From assembly GCA_019636385.1 (NCBI GenBank), contig JAHBXT010000002.1, positions 682,001 through 746,000 on the forward strand: DNA of 64,000 bases, in the 5' to 3' direction. Below the pieces are notes generated by a model, which worked only from the letters and a program-made list of their open reading frames with translations, made no database searches and was not told where the DNA came from. This document shows positions 31,501 through 39,520 of this stretch, piece by piece. Source of the stretch: Pirellulaceae bacterium (lineage in GTDB: Bacteria > Planctomycetota > Planctomycetia > Pirellulales > Pirellulaceae). The position numbers were made by a program, and so were the translations under genes. Each line of letters begins with the position of its first letter. The stretch's first letter is position 1.

Positions 31501-31872
31501 CAGGTAACGTTTGTTCAAGGTAAAGATCGCTTGGCGATCAGCGGTGATGGACGTACCAAAGCGCTGCTGAGAATCCCATCAACGGCCTTACTCAAGGCCG
31601 ATTCACGAGCGGGTGCGATGGACAAATCCGTTACGACGGTTCAGGTGGATTCGGCAGTTCTAAATGTCAAAACAAACGGGCTGGAAGAATCGCAGGGATT
31701 ACAACTGCAAATGGATCTTCAATCTGATACCGCAGGAGCATCATCCGCAGCGACTAGCGCTGGAATCCCTACGACCAAGCCGAATGCCGGTGGGGCTTCA
31801 CTTCCCAATCCCCGCGACAGTATTCAGAATTTTCTCCGCGGCACGCTGCCGCAACCAACGGGGACTCGATAG
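28561..31872 (+). CDS. Very large LptC/LptA (OstA)-like envelope protein
   Basis: About 1103 aa from the ATG at 28561. One N-terminal membrane helix ('YLQALGVVAAVMIVYRLTVVPAI') anchors a long beta-rich region. Segments such as 'EITATADSPIGQAHARWQD', 'GRGLVAAIAMVGGQAWIDSLTAEGPLTL' and near the end 'EAQATGNVVFDGNTISGQFAGSAYQVTF' recall the OstA/LptA jelly-roll repeats that shuttle lipopolysaccharide. Its place right after kdsC matches lptC in enterobacteria. LptC is about 190 aa and LptA about 185, so this would be a greatly extended or multi-module bridge. The C-terminus is Ser/Ala/Thr-rich and disordered. The assignment rests on fold-like repeats and neighbourhood, not on a hard motif. Confidence 0.6.
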   Translation: MALFFKRYLQALGVVAAVMIVYRLTVVPAIEPQRSGSYPIPDFLASVGGERWWTGLFEPNSWQLKQPTVVQNENGVLLAETWEQVDQRTWKLTPLTIVMSDALDPSDELNARAERPVWVIRSNKGATIHFEQPLDPKSGTVPSILRGQLDGDIRVELVSLVEPGVPQLQINTRNITIDRRRIWTQDEVEIESPQMKVRGRVLRVGLIGDILSKDSDSLGRSDSASMPIEELELMHLTQFQLGLDSGGIWSKLNPSLLQGAGPIKELPAMIQAECGGRFTFNFSKNLATLGGGVHLRHVLPGLPADEFHCHKINIRLAGQQASPASARSDSADPLAQLNVREVEAFGIDSLEDFVGEMWVEFQSPILGATARAKRVKYDFARKRIELAGKLDQPGATISIAELNYRGFQVRAPLLEYQAAPPGEDGRPQHGGWMVAQGAGEITATADSPIGQAHARWQDSFKWAPAQSGRQQWIELSGKTLVESPQHGFITAERLEVWLAPPDLAAPDQTFVTAPADAPFQSSYRPSRILTAGPTLISARNVRASVETMDLSFVYPSMVDMGASSGLELQDSSGDRWIDFLAQPGEMAARRTGGLPVTERDRSDPQPLEIDGRGLVAAIAMVGGQAWIDSLTAEGPLTLKSATDSAGSAFQVRSQSLTMSSSPQRDIELQIIGQPAEVFIAGGIIRGPSIQFNQSRGSVWMNQPGDFTLPAEALNSLAGNASLRWDRPLQCTWQQHMNFDGQTIRLEGDIQLTGALRREDRIWLLEGLSQQLDLQLAQPIDLRQLRAASATSQGQLSHITLRNNVDLRMAQRSETGERLSLQRLVVPTVTVYVPQEKIVANGPGRGLTKFSNQRSLGSLAGSSSESSRGLYSGHLAFRDTLVAFLARNEIVADGSVRIATSPIQDWDQELDPFVLSRLEPGQMSLSSDQIKLYDTSPLNSTQGYRSPGTANDPGQLWEAQATGNVVFDGNTISGQFAGSAYQVTFVQGKDRLAISGDGRTKALLRIPSTALLKADSRAGAMDKSVTTVQVDSAVLNVKTNGLEESQGLQLQMDLQSDTAGASSAATSAGIPTTKPNAGGASLPNPRDSIQNFLRGTLPQPTGTR

Positions 31873-31888
31873 CCGAGTACGAATAATG

Positions 31889-32305
31889 CTAGTGCAGTTT
31901 GCAAGTGCCGTTCTCGCACGTTTTGCCTGCTAACTGGTAGCGTCTAAGAGCAATGCGTTGGTACAACCATCGCCACAGGGGCATGCTGCCCGGTAGATGC
32001 AGCAGCGGTATCAGCCACCACAGCTTGGGCAGTTTTCGACTCAAGTATTTGGCTGCGTCGGCACCGCCAAACTTCTTGCCCTGTGCGGTCACAACCCACA
32101 TCTGTTCCATCAATTGGGTGTGTGTCAAATCTGGGCACAGCGTTGCCGTCCGCTGGTCGTGCAAGCTCAGGTAGGCCAACTGGTTCGAGTCCAATCGCCG
32201 CAGGCGTTCGACTCCGCTTCTACAAAAATTGCAGTGGCCGTCCCAAATCACGACGTCCGCTGAGGGCAGTTGGCTGGGATCAGGAAGAACGACTGGGGTT
32301 CGCAC
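31889..32305 (-). CDS. DCC-family thiol-disulfide oxidoreductase (DUF393)
   Basis: 138 aa with the diagnostic 'IWDGHCNFCRSGVERLRRLD' (the DxxCxxC active site) and the downstream 'LMEQMWVVTAQGKKFGGADAAKYL' region typical of the family. The C-terminus has 'PGSMPLWRWLYQRIALRRY' and 'CENGTC'. Family members have a thioredoxin-like fold and a CxxC centre, but no defined substrate. It lies 33 bases downstream of a BshB1-like gene on the same strand, so both may serve low-molecular-weight thiol metabolism. Confidence 0.88.
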   Translation of the reverse strand: MRTPVVLPDPSQLPSADVVIWDGHCNFCRSGVERLRRLDSNQLAYLSLHDQRTATLCPDLTHTQLMEQMWVVTAQGKKFGGADAAKYLSRKLPKLWWLIPLLHLPGSMPLWRWLYQRIALRRYQLAGKTCENGTCKLH

Positions 32306-32338
32306 GGCAACAACGTCTATCCAATGACTTAGAAACTG

Positions 32339-33043
32339 CTACAGGAGGCCACATAGATCGCGGACCACAATCGGCTCGCGTGAAGCAAAAGGCTCACCAT
32401 AAAGCGTACCAGACATCCGTCCCCAATATGCCGCTTCGTCACGTACGCGATCCAAAAAAGGTGGATTATCTTGTTGCCGACCGACGACAAACTGACTTTG
32501 GTAGGCCGAGATAGCAGCTAATTTGGTGGTCCATTGATCGCTGATGTCCAGAATAAAAGCCGGATGGGCCAGATGTTTCAGATGCACGCAGTAATAATAG
32601 TAGATGCGTGCCGGATGGTGCGGTGCTCCATCCAAATTTGATTTGGTGAGCTTGGCCCAAAAACGTGCCGCTTCAACCAGCGCAGTCGCTGCAATGTGGT
32701 CTGGATGCGCGTCTTGCCAATACGGTGCGAAAAGCCAGCGCGGTCGAGTTAGGCGAATGACATTGGCCAAGCGCGTACGTGCGTCCAGGGTAGCTTCGAG
32801 ACTTCTGTTGGGCAGGCCTAAATTCTCTCGCCAAGTAACGCCCAGTATCTGGCTGGCTTGGATTGTTTCAGCACAGCGCGTGGCTACGTCGCCATGTGGC
32901 GTGGGCTCGCCATCGGTCAAATCTAGAATTCCAACGCGCCAGCCCAGTTGAATCATTTTGGCGATAGCTCCGCCCATCCCTAGTTCCGCGTCGTCCGGAT
33001 GCGGAGCAACAACCAGCATATCCAATGGGAGCTGCACTGTCAT
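32339..33043 (-). CDS. bshB1: PIG-L/LmbE deacetylase, BshB1-like
   Basis: 234 aa. Zinc ligands sit in 'VVAPHPDDAELGMGG' (H15, D18) and 'QDAHPDHIAATALV'. 'LDLTDGEPTPHGD', 'RENLGLPNRSLE' and 'RIYYYYCVH' are features of the bacillithiol enzyme N-acetylglucosaminyl-malate deacetylase. Planctomycetes are not well-known bacillithiol producers, so the exact substrate is inferred; a general PIG-L N-deacetylase is the safe call. Likely first gene of a two-gene minus-strand unit with the DCC oxidoreductase. Confidence 0.85.
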   Translation of the reverse strand: MTVQLPLDMLVVAPHPDDAELGMGGAIAKMIQLGWRVGILDLTDGEPTPHGDVATRCAETIQASQILGVTWRENLGLPNRSLEATLDARTRLANVIRLTRPRWLFAPYWQDAHPDHIAATALVEAARFWAKLTKSNLDGAPHHPARIYYYYCVHLKHLAHPAFILDISDQWTTKLAAISAYQSQFVVGRQQDNPPFLDRVRDEAAYWGRMSGTLYGEPFASREPIVVRDLCGLL

Positions 33044-33237
33044 TTTCCAAAAACGCCTGAGTGAGTTGCCGTCAGCTCGGATTGGGCAGGGTACCCCCGG
33101 AGCCGGATTCTTTGTATAAAATGACTAGCTTACTATGTCCAGCGAGCAAGCGTAAGGATATTCAACTGCCAATCGAGCCAAACTCTGCCTACACGATTGG
33201 TGGGCCGTCTACAAACCCGTGAGCGATTACGAAATTC

Positions 33238-34182
33238 ATGACCCTGGCCACTAGCAGTCGAGAATTAGATGAACTTCGTGCGAACATCGGCAGAGCTGTT
33301 CTGGGCAAGCCAGAGGTAGTCAAGCTGGTTACGACGGCTCTTCTAGCGGCCGAACATATTCTGCTGGAAGATGTACCGGGCGTCGGCAAGACTTTGATTG
33401 GAAAAGCGCTAGCCAAAAGTATCTCTGGCAAGTTCACTCGCTTGCAATTCACGCCGGATCTGTTGCCCAGCGACATTACTGGCAGCAGTGTTTACAACTC
33501 CACCAAGAGCGAGTTCACTTTTCACCCAGGGCCCGTGTTCGCCAATGTTGTGCTGGCCGACGAAATCAACCGTGCCCCCCCCCGAACTCAAAGTGCGCTT
33601 TTAGAAGCCATGGGAGAGGGGCAGGTTAGCGTCGATGGCGAAACACATGCTCTCCCCTCGCCAATGCTGGTCATCGCAACTCAAAACCCGTTTGAATTCG
33701 AGGGCACCTATCTGCTGCCGGAGAGCCAACTGGATCGGTTCTTACTGCGAATTACCGTCGGTTATCCAGAGCGTCAGCAAGAACTGGACTTGCTGGCAGC
33801 TCACCGTCAAGGACAGCCGGTAGATGGGTTGCAGCCAGTCATTAGTTTGGCGCAGATTCTGGAATTGCAGCGGCGCGTGCGGCAGATTCATGTCGATGCC
33901 TCGCTGGCAGGTTACCTACTGGATATCGTGCACGCCACCCGTCAGTCGGATGCAGTTCAGGTGGGTGTCAGTACGCGAGGCGCTTTGGCGTATTACCGAG
34001 CCGCACAAGCTCTGGCTTTGGTCGAGGGACGCAGCTACGTGATTCCCGAGGACATCAAACGCCTGGCTGTACCCGTGTTATCCCACCGCATCGTACCGCG
34101 CGGCATGTTGCCAGGGGCGGACCGGGCAGCGGCTGAAAATGTGATTCACGGTCTGCTCAAGAGCGTCATCGTTCCCATTTGA
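33238..34182 (+). CDS. MoxR-family AAA+ ATPase
   Basis: 314 aa. Walker A 'EDVPGVGKTLIGKAL', Walker B 'VVLADEINRAPPRTQSALLEAM', the MoxR landmark 'LVIATQNPFEFEGTYLLPESQLDRF' and the C-terminal lid ('SVSTRGALAYYRAAQALALVEGR'-type region) are all present. MoxR proteins act as chaperones or activators for partner VWA/DUF58 proteins. Here the partner follows 13 bases downstream, then a transglutaminase-like membrane protein: the common MoxR-DUF58-TgpA operon. The start ATG overlaps 'attcatg' with no strong ribosome site. Confidence 0.95.
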   Translation: MTLATSSRELDELRANIGRAVLGKPEVVKLVTTALLAAEHILLEDVPGVGKTLIGKALAKSISGKFTRLQFTPDLLPSDITGSSVYNSTKSEFTFHPGPVFANVVLADEINRAPPRTQSALLEAMGEGQVSVDGETHALPSPMLVIATQNPFEFEGTYLLPESQLDRFLLRITVGYPERQQELDLLAAHRQGQPVDGLQPVISLAQILELQRRVRQIHVDASLAGYLLDIVHATRQSDAVQVGVSTRGALAYYRAAQALALVEGRSYVIPEDIKRLAVPVLSHRIVPRGMLPGADRAAAENVIHGLLKSVIVPI

Positions 34183-34195
34183 AAATTGAGCTCTC

Positions 34196-35503
34196 GTGGC
34201 CAAGCGCAAGACAATTGAGCGGGTAAGCCGCAGCCGGTTGACCCGCTGGTGGCGGCGATACAAAGTTCGCCGACAACAGCGTCTGGCGTGGTCCGCGTCG
34301 CATGTCAGGTTTCGCATGACGCGCGAGGGAACACACCTGACGTTTATCGTATTGTTCATCTCGATTGGCGCGGTTTTGCGTGATGTCAATTTGTTGATTT
34401 TGCTTGCCGCGTCCATGATCGGGCTGTTGTTGCTCCACTGGCGGTTGGCGGTTGGAACGATCTCTGGGCTGAATGCGACTCGCCAGTTACCCGAACGCGT
34501 CGTGCAAGACGCAACCAATCAGTGCCTGATCTCTGTCACAAATCCCAAGCGCTGGTTAGGAGCTTGGTTAGTGACAGTGGAGGATATTTTTCACCAAGTG
34601 GCACCGGTTCAGCGGCGCTCGGTGGCTCGATGTATGGCTGTGATCGACCAAATCCTTCCGCGCAGTACATCCTTGGCAACTTACGGGATTGTGTTTCATC
34701 AGCGCGGCAGATACCAAGTCCAGTCATGCACATTGTCAACTCGCTTTCCGATGAGTCTGGGACGCAGTTGGCGAACGCTGCCATTGGACGGGGAGGTGAT
34801 TGTGCATCCTCGACTAGGTGAACTGATGCCAGCGGCCAAAGGTCTGTTTCACAGCGATAAAGAGGGGCAGCACAAGACTTCGATGCATGCGGGGGCTCAC
34901 GAGGCCGAGTTCTACGGGTTGCGACCTTGGTCACGCGGCGATTCGCGTCGTTGGATTCACTGGAGAACGTCGGCACGTTTGGGTGAGTTATCTGTGCGCC
35001 AGTTCGATCGATTGCAACGGCGTCAGGCCTGCGTATTACTGGATCTGTACTTGGCTCAGGGCGACCGAAGCCCTGCTAATGTTGAATGCTGCGAGAAGGC
35101 GGTTGCCTTCTTGGCAACGTTGGCTAGCTGCGTTGCTAGAGAGTCTGGAATGAGAATCGCTGTGGCCATCGCAGCGTCAGAAAGTTTGACATTGACGAAC
35201 GTCCAAAGTCCAGTGCTGGTTCGCAATCTGCTGGATGAATTGGCCGTCGTTCAGCCTGCGGCTCGGCCCGAACACCGGGATGCAGTACAGAAAATGTCTG
35301 CTATCCTGTTAGAATACCCTAGTCTGTTGGTAATCAGCACTCGTGCCAGTCGAGCCGAGCAGTTGCGCACCGAATTGGCGCTGGATTGGGGGCCACAGTC
35401 AGCCGCGCGTTTGGCAATTCGTTGGTTGAATGCCTCGAGAGGTGAATTGGAGCCGTTGTTTCGATGGAACCCCAGCGTGTCCAACGAATCCGCCGCTACT
35501 TAA
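34196..35503 (+). CDS. DUF58 domain membrane-anchored protein
   Basis: 435 aa from a GTG at 34196. Two adjacent membrane helices near residues 45-85 ('FIVLFISIGAVLRDVNLLILLAASMIGLLLLHW') follow a basic N-terminus. The DUF58 signature 'EFYGLRPWSRGDSRRWIHWRTSARLGELSVRQFD' lies in the second half, followed by a von Willebrand A-like Rossmann segment beginning 'ACVLLDLYL'. Partner of the MoxR ATPase upstream; the next gene starts inside its last 40 bases. Confidence 0.92.
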   Translation: MAKRKTIERVSRSRLTRWWRRYKVRRQQRLAWSASHVRFRMTREGTHLTFIVLFISIGAVLRDVNLLILLAASMIGLLLLHWRLAVGTISGLNATRQLPERVVQDATNQCLISVTNPKRWLGAWLVTVEDIFHQVAPVQRRSVARCMAVIDQILPRSTSLATYGIVFHQRGRYQVQSCTLSTRFPMSLGRSWRTLPLDGEVIVHPRLGELMPAAKGLFHSDKEGQHKTSMHAGAHEAEFYGLRPWSRGDSRRWIHWRTSARLGELSVRQFDRLQRRQACVLLDLYLAQGDRSPANVECCEKAVAFLATLASCVARESGMRIAVAIAASESLTLTNVQSPVLVRNLLDELAVVQPAARPEHRDAVQKMSAILLEYPSLLVISTRASRAEQLRTELALDWGPQSAARLAIRWLNASRGELEPLFRWNPSVSNESAAT

Positions 35504-37833
35504 CGCAGCGGTTTTCTGTCATTGCTATTTTGACCTCGGTGTTAGTGGCCAATGGCGGAAGTGGTAGTCTATTTTTGCCAGTTCTGGTCGTACTGGTCAC
35601 TGTGTCCGCCTATGTACTGGTGGACTGGCTGGGCGTCGTACACTTGGGTCGAACCGGCAGTTTTGTCGGCATGGCCTTGGCTACTTTGGTAGCAATGGCA
35701 ACCTTGGTGGTCAGTGTCTATCGCGACTTTCAGTCGGTACAGTTGCTGGCGGTAGCCAGTCTGCTGATCTACCCCCAGTGTGTCTTGTTCTATCAGAAGA
35801 AGAGCCTGCGGGTTTACGAGCAATTGTCGATCTTCCTATTGTTGCAGATGATCGTCGCTGCGCTGATCAACGACAACTACATCTATGGCCTCCTGATGGT
35901 GCCGATATTGTGTCTGTGGGTCTCGGCACTTTTGCTGTTTGCGCGATACGCAGCGCTGGTAGATGCGTCGCCGGACATCGACCAGCCGGTGCCGCTGCTT
36001 TACCAGTTAATCTATGAACGATTTGCGGCTTCGTTGCGCGCGCAACCGCCGAAGCCGATAGCAGCCAGCATTGCTCAAGTTCAACCCAATCTGTTGACCG
36101 TTCACCGAAAGCAGACCGGCTGGACGACGGGAACTATGGCACTGGGTGCACTAGCATTCGGTGGCGCAGTATTTTATTTGCTACCGCGCACGCAGTACAA
36201 CGAGATCGTCAGCTTTCAGGTACGCGAAGTTGGAATTGCCGATCAGGTTACCGTCGGCAAATTTGGCAGCATCCTGTCCGATCCCACTCCGGTAATGCGG
36301 GTGCAATTCAGTAATGCAGATGGGACAACCTATCCAGTGTTTTACCCGCCCTATCTGCGAGTGGGAGTCGTGGGGCAATACAGTCCACCACGAAATGCGT
36401 ACGACCCCGGAGTGTGGGTATCTCAGCGCAGTCCCAACGGCTCGGAGCCGCCACCTCCAGCAAGTTCCAATCCGCTACGCGATTTGGTGCAAGTCGAGGT
36501 GCAATTCAAGAAAGGCATACGCCGCCATCTGGTAAGCGTGCCGCCGGTAACAGACTTTCCGGCGAAATTAGAATATCGACATGACGAATTGGCGTTTGCC
36601 ACACTGGTGCAGTATGAACTGCATCAATCCAACCTCCAGTCGTACCATTTTGTTACGGCTGGCTTTGCCGATCATCGGCAACTGGGGATATTTGCGGACT
36701 ACGATGAGAGGAGTCGTCTGGATGCGACGGGTGGTCTACCACCAATGCCGGCAGCCGATCGAATGCGCATGGAGATTTTGCGCAGCCTTAAAATTCAGCC
36801 GACAGACCGTTATGCCGCAGCAAAAGCCTTCGAGGAACATCTGAAACACTCCGGCGAGTACCGTTACTCGCTCGATATGCAGCCGCCATTTGACCCGGAC
36901 ATCGATCCGATCGAAGACTTTCTGGTAAATCAGAAAGCTGGACTGTGCCAGAACTATGCAGCCGGACTTGTAACATGGCTACGTCAAACCGACATTCCAT
37001 CGCGTATTGTGATTGGCTACTTGCCGGTCGACTTCAATCGGATGGGCCAACATTTTATCGTTAAGCAGTCCGACGCGCACGCATGGGTCGAGGCCCGATT
37101 TGCCCGTCACGAATTGCTGGGCACAAATCTTGAACCGCTTTTAGACGACGCGCCGTACTATTGGGTGCAGTTGGATGCCACACCTCCAGGTGATCACCCA
37201 GAACGAATGATTGTCCAGAATCGCCGTTCGCTGGAGTTCGCTGAAAAAATATGGGATAACTATGTTGCCAGCTCTCAGATGCTCAAGCAAAGTGGGCTGT
37301 ACGAGAACGTCTCGGGCAGTGGCAAGGAAATGGCCAGCTGGCTGATGTCTGAATGGCAACTTCTAAATGGAACAATCAGCGGCAGCCTATTTCGAAATCG
37401 GACTATTGGATTTCAATGGCAGTTGGCGGTTGGGGTTTTTGTGTTGGGCGTAGCTGCATTAGGCCTCTGGCAGTTACTTATCTGGCTTCCACGACTGGCA
37501 CCCGGGCTCTCGCGACGATTCGGACTACGACAGCGCGCCACCAATTCCATCCAACTGACCTTCTTTGCACGCTACGTAGATTTACTGGAGTCATTGAGAT
37601 TATATCGGCATCCATGGGAGACCATCGAAGATTACACGAATCGCGCTCGCGGCCAGCTTGACCATCCGACTGGCCCTAGCGCGTCCGAAGTGGATCGTGC
37701 CGTAAAATTCCTGACGGACTGGTATTACGCTTTACGTTTTGGCGATCGGCGTGACCTGTCCGCTAATGCGAGACAGCAACTTGAGCAGCACTTACAAGTC
37801 GTCCAGAGAGCTGTCAGAGCTGGTAAGTCCTGA
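35464..37833 (+). CDS. Transglutaminase-like membrane protein (TgpA-like)
   Basis: 789 aa. The N-terminal third has about six membrane helices (for example 'VIAILTSVLVANGG', 'FVGMALATLVAMATLVV', 'LSIFLLLQMIVAALI'). A further helix near 220 precedes a periplasmic domain with the transglutaminase triad: C495 in 'AGLCQNYAAGLV', H539 in 'DAHAWVEARF' and D571 in 'WVQLDATPPG'. A last helix ('LAVGVFVLGVAALGLWQLLIW') leads to a cytoplasmic tail with a DUF4129-like segment ('PWETIEDYTNRA'). The ATG overlaps the DUF58 gene by 40 bases. Role unknown; the triad suggests peptide crosslinking or a protease. Confidence 0.9.
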   Translation: MEPQRVQRIRRYLTQRFSVIAILTSVLVANGGSGSLFLPVLVVLVTVSAYVLVDWLGVVHLGRTGSFVGMALATLVAMATLVVSVYRDFQSVQLLAVASLLIYPQCVLFYQKKSLRVYEQLSIFLLLQMIVAALINDNYIYGLLMVPILCLWVSALLLFARYAALVDASPDIDQPVPLLYQLIYERFAASLRAQPPKPIAASIAQVQPNLLTVHRKQTGWTTGTMALGALAFGGAVFYLLPRTQYNEIVSFQVREVGIADQVTVGKFGSILSDPTPVMRVQFSNADGTTYPVFYPPYLRVGVVGQYSPPRNAYDPGVWVSQRSPNGSEPPPPASSNPLRDLVQVEVQFKKGIRRHLVSVPPVTDFPAKLEYRHDELAFATLVQYELHQSNLQSYHFVTAGFADHRQLGIFADYDERSRLDATGGLPPMPAADRMRMEILRSLKIQPTDRYAAAKAFEEHLKHSGEYRYSLDMQPPFDPDIDPIEDFLVNQKAGLCQNYAAGLVTWLRQTDIPSRIVIGYLPVDFNRMGQHFIVKQSDAHAWVEARFARHELLGTNLEPLLDDAPYYWVQLDATPPGDHPERMIVQNRRSLEFAEKIWDNYVASSQMLKQSGLYENVSGSGKEMASWLMSEWQLLNGTISGSLFRNRTIGFQWQLAVGVFVLGVAALGLWQLLIWLPRLAPGLSRRFGLRQRATNSIQLTFFARYVDLLESLRLYRHPWETIEDYTNRARGQLDHPTGPSASEVDRAVKFLTDWYYALRFGDRRDLSANARQQLEQHLQVVQRAVRAGKS

Positions 37834-38100
37834 CGGCGGCCACCCTTCCCGTTTATGTGCAACTCAGTTAATCTAGAGCCCTCAGCCGCCCAGTGTGAGT
37901 CCTGATTTTGTTGTCGCTCCATGGCCTGCGAAGTGTAGTTTAGAACTAGCGGCTAGTATTCGATACCGCCGCAAGAACACGCGCGAGGCGTAAACTATTC
38001 GTACTCTGCCTCCAACACAAACAAGTCTAATTCAACCAGCAGTCTCTGCATGTCGTCAGAGTACAGCCGGCGTATTACTTTGACAGGGAGTTCACCTAAG

Positions 38101-38583
38101 ATGCGTTTTTTAAGCCAGCCTAGAAATTTACTTACAATCATTGCCCTGGTCGGTGCACTCGGCAGTGTGCCTTTGCTGTATTCCAGAATTGCCCAGGCGA
38201 ACCAGCCTGAGGAGCGCTTAACAGGTCTGAATTCCGATGATGAGAAACTCGAAGGTGCCAAAGTGAGCCAGCAAAAATCGCTACTGCGACATGTCGTCCT
38301 GTTTCAGTTCAAAGCCGACGCAACCTCCGAAGAGGTAGCGCGCTTGGTCAACGCATTCGGAGAGCTGCCGAAGAAGATTGAGGTTATTGTTGACTACGAA
38401 TACGGGACCAACAATAGCCCCGAGGAATTGAACGCAGACTTGTCGCACTGCTTTTTGCTTACTTTTCGCAGCGAGAAAGATCGCGATACATACTTGAAGC
38501 ATCCGGCCCATCAAGCCTTCGTAGATGTGGTTCTACCGCGTTTGCAGAAGGCCGTTGTGGTAGATTATTGGGCGCAGCGTTAG
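38101..38583 (+). CDS. Exported Dabb-domain (stress-responsive alpha/beta barrel) protein
   Basis: 160 aa from the ATG at 38101; an upstream in-frame ATG at 38050 lacks a leader. A hydrophobic N-terminal segment ('LLTIIALVGALGSVPLLYSRI') acts as signal or anchor. The Dabb core is 'LLRHVVLFQFKADATSEEVARLVNAFGELP', then 'DYEYGTNNSPEELNADLSHCFLLTFRSEKDRDTYLKHPAHQAF' and 'VVVDYWAQ'. Dabb proteins are dimeric barrels with no agreed reaction. Secreted copies are common in planctomycetes. Confidence 0.88.
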   Translation: MRFLSQPRNLLTIIALVGALGSVPLLYSRIAQANQPEERLTGLNSDDEKLEGAKVSQQKSLLRHVVLFQFKADATSEEVARLVNAFGELPKKIEVIVDYEYGTNNSPEELNADLSHCFLLTFRSEKDRDTYLKHPAHQAFVDVVLPRLQKAVVVDYWAQR

Positions 38584-38621
38584 GTCACAAGTGTTCGTGG
38601 CTCTGGTCGGGCGAGTAGTGT

Positions 38622-39377
38622 ATGCGAGTCGCGCTGTTCATTCCCTGTTATATCGATCAGTTCTATCCTCAAGTCGGCCTGGCGATGGTTGACGTACTTA
38701 GTCGCTTCGCGGATGTCGAGTTATGCTACCCCGAGCAGCAGACGTGCTGTGGGCAACCGATGGCCAATACCGGCTGCGTCGATGACACACGCCCATTGGC
38801 CGAACGATTTGTGGAAATTTTCGCTCCTTACGACCATGTTGTTGCGCCGTCTGGCAGCTGCGTGTCGATGGTCAAGCATCACTACGAAGGTCTATTGCCG
38901 CAAAGTTCTGAATACCACTCGCTTAAAAGTCGCGTATGGGAGCTTTGCGAATTCTTGACGGACATTTTGCATGTCCAGTCAATGCCACATGCGTTTCCCT
39001 ATCGCGTCGGACTGCACAGCAGTTGCCATGGGCTACGCGAACTGCGTCTAGATGGCTGCTCGGAGCGCGTCGGTGCGCAACCCAGCAAAGTTCGCCATTT
39101 GCTGGAGAAGGTTCCCGGTATTGAATTGGTTCAGCTTCAGCGAGCTGATGAATGTTGTGGCTTTGGCGGTACATTTGCTGTGGCGGAGGAAGCGGTATCG
39201 GTCATGATGGGCCGAGATCGGATCGACGATCATTTGCAGGCCGGGGCGCAGGTGATTACGGCTACCGATGTAAGCTGCCTGATGCACCTGGAGGGCCTGA
39301 TTCGTCGAGCCAGGCAGCCGGTGAAGGTGCTGCACGTTGCGCAAATTTTTGCTGGTGCCAAACTAGACGGCGTCTAG
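38622..39377 (+). CDS. lutA: LutA/YkgE-like (Fe-S)-binding oxidoreductase subunit
   Basis: 251 aa with two cysteine-rich CCG motifs: 'CYPEQQTCCGQPMANTGC' and, after 'GLHSSCHGLREL', 'ADECCGFGGTFAV'. This is the LutA/YkgE form, a cluster-binding subunit of the L-lactate oxidation complex LutABC. No LutB or LutC lies in the window, so it may work with partners elsewhere. A possible terminator hairpin overlaps its stop. The ATG at 38622 sits 38 bases after the Dabb gene. Confidence 0.9.
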   Translation: MRVALFIPCYIDQFYPQVGLAMVDVLSRFADVELCYPEQQTCCGQPMANTGCVDDTRPLAERFVEIFAPYDHVVAPSGSCVSMVKHHYEGLLPQSSEYHSLKSRVWELCEFLTDILHVQSMPHAFPYRVGLHSSCHGLRELRLDGCSERVGAQPSKVRHLLEKVPGIELVQLQRADECCGFGGTFAVAEEAVSVMMGRDRIDDHLQAGAQVITATDVSCLMHLEGLIRRARQPVKVLHVAQIFAGAKLDGV

Positions 39378-39387
39378 CTGACGCCGT
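39367..39387 (+). terminator. Hairpin at the lutA stop
   Basis: ACGGCGTC at 39367-39374 pairs with GACGCCGT at 39380-39387 over a five-base loop that holds the stop codon. Only a weak T-rich stretch follows (TAGTTTT near 39393), so termination is uncertain. Confidence 0.4.
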
Positions 39388-39520
39388 GGCTGTAGTTTTG
39401 GCTGAGGCTTCTGGTGCGACCGCCAGGTGCGATTCGGCTGGTCGGCGAGGCAATCGCGGTTTATAAAATGGTGCATCACGACGCCGACAATTCGTCCCCG
39501 CAGCGCCACTGAACACAACT

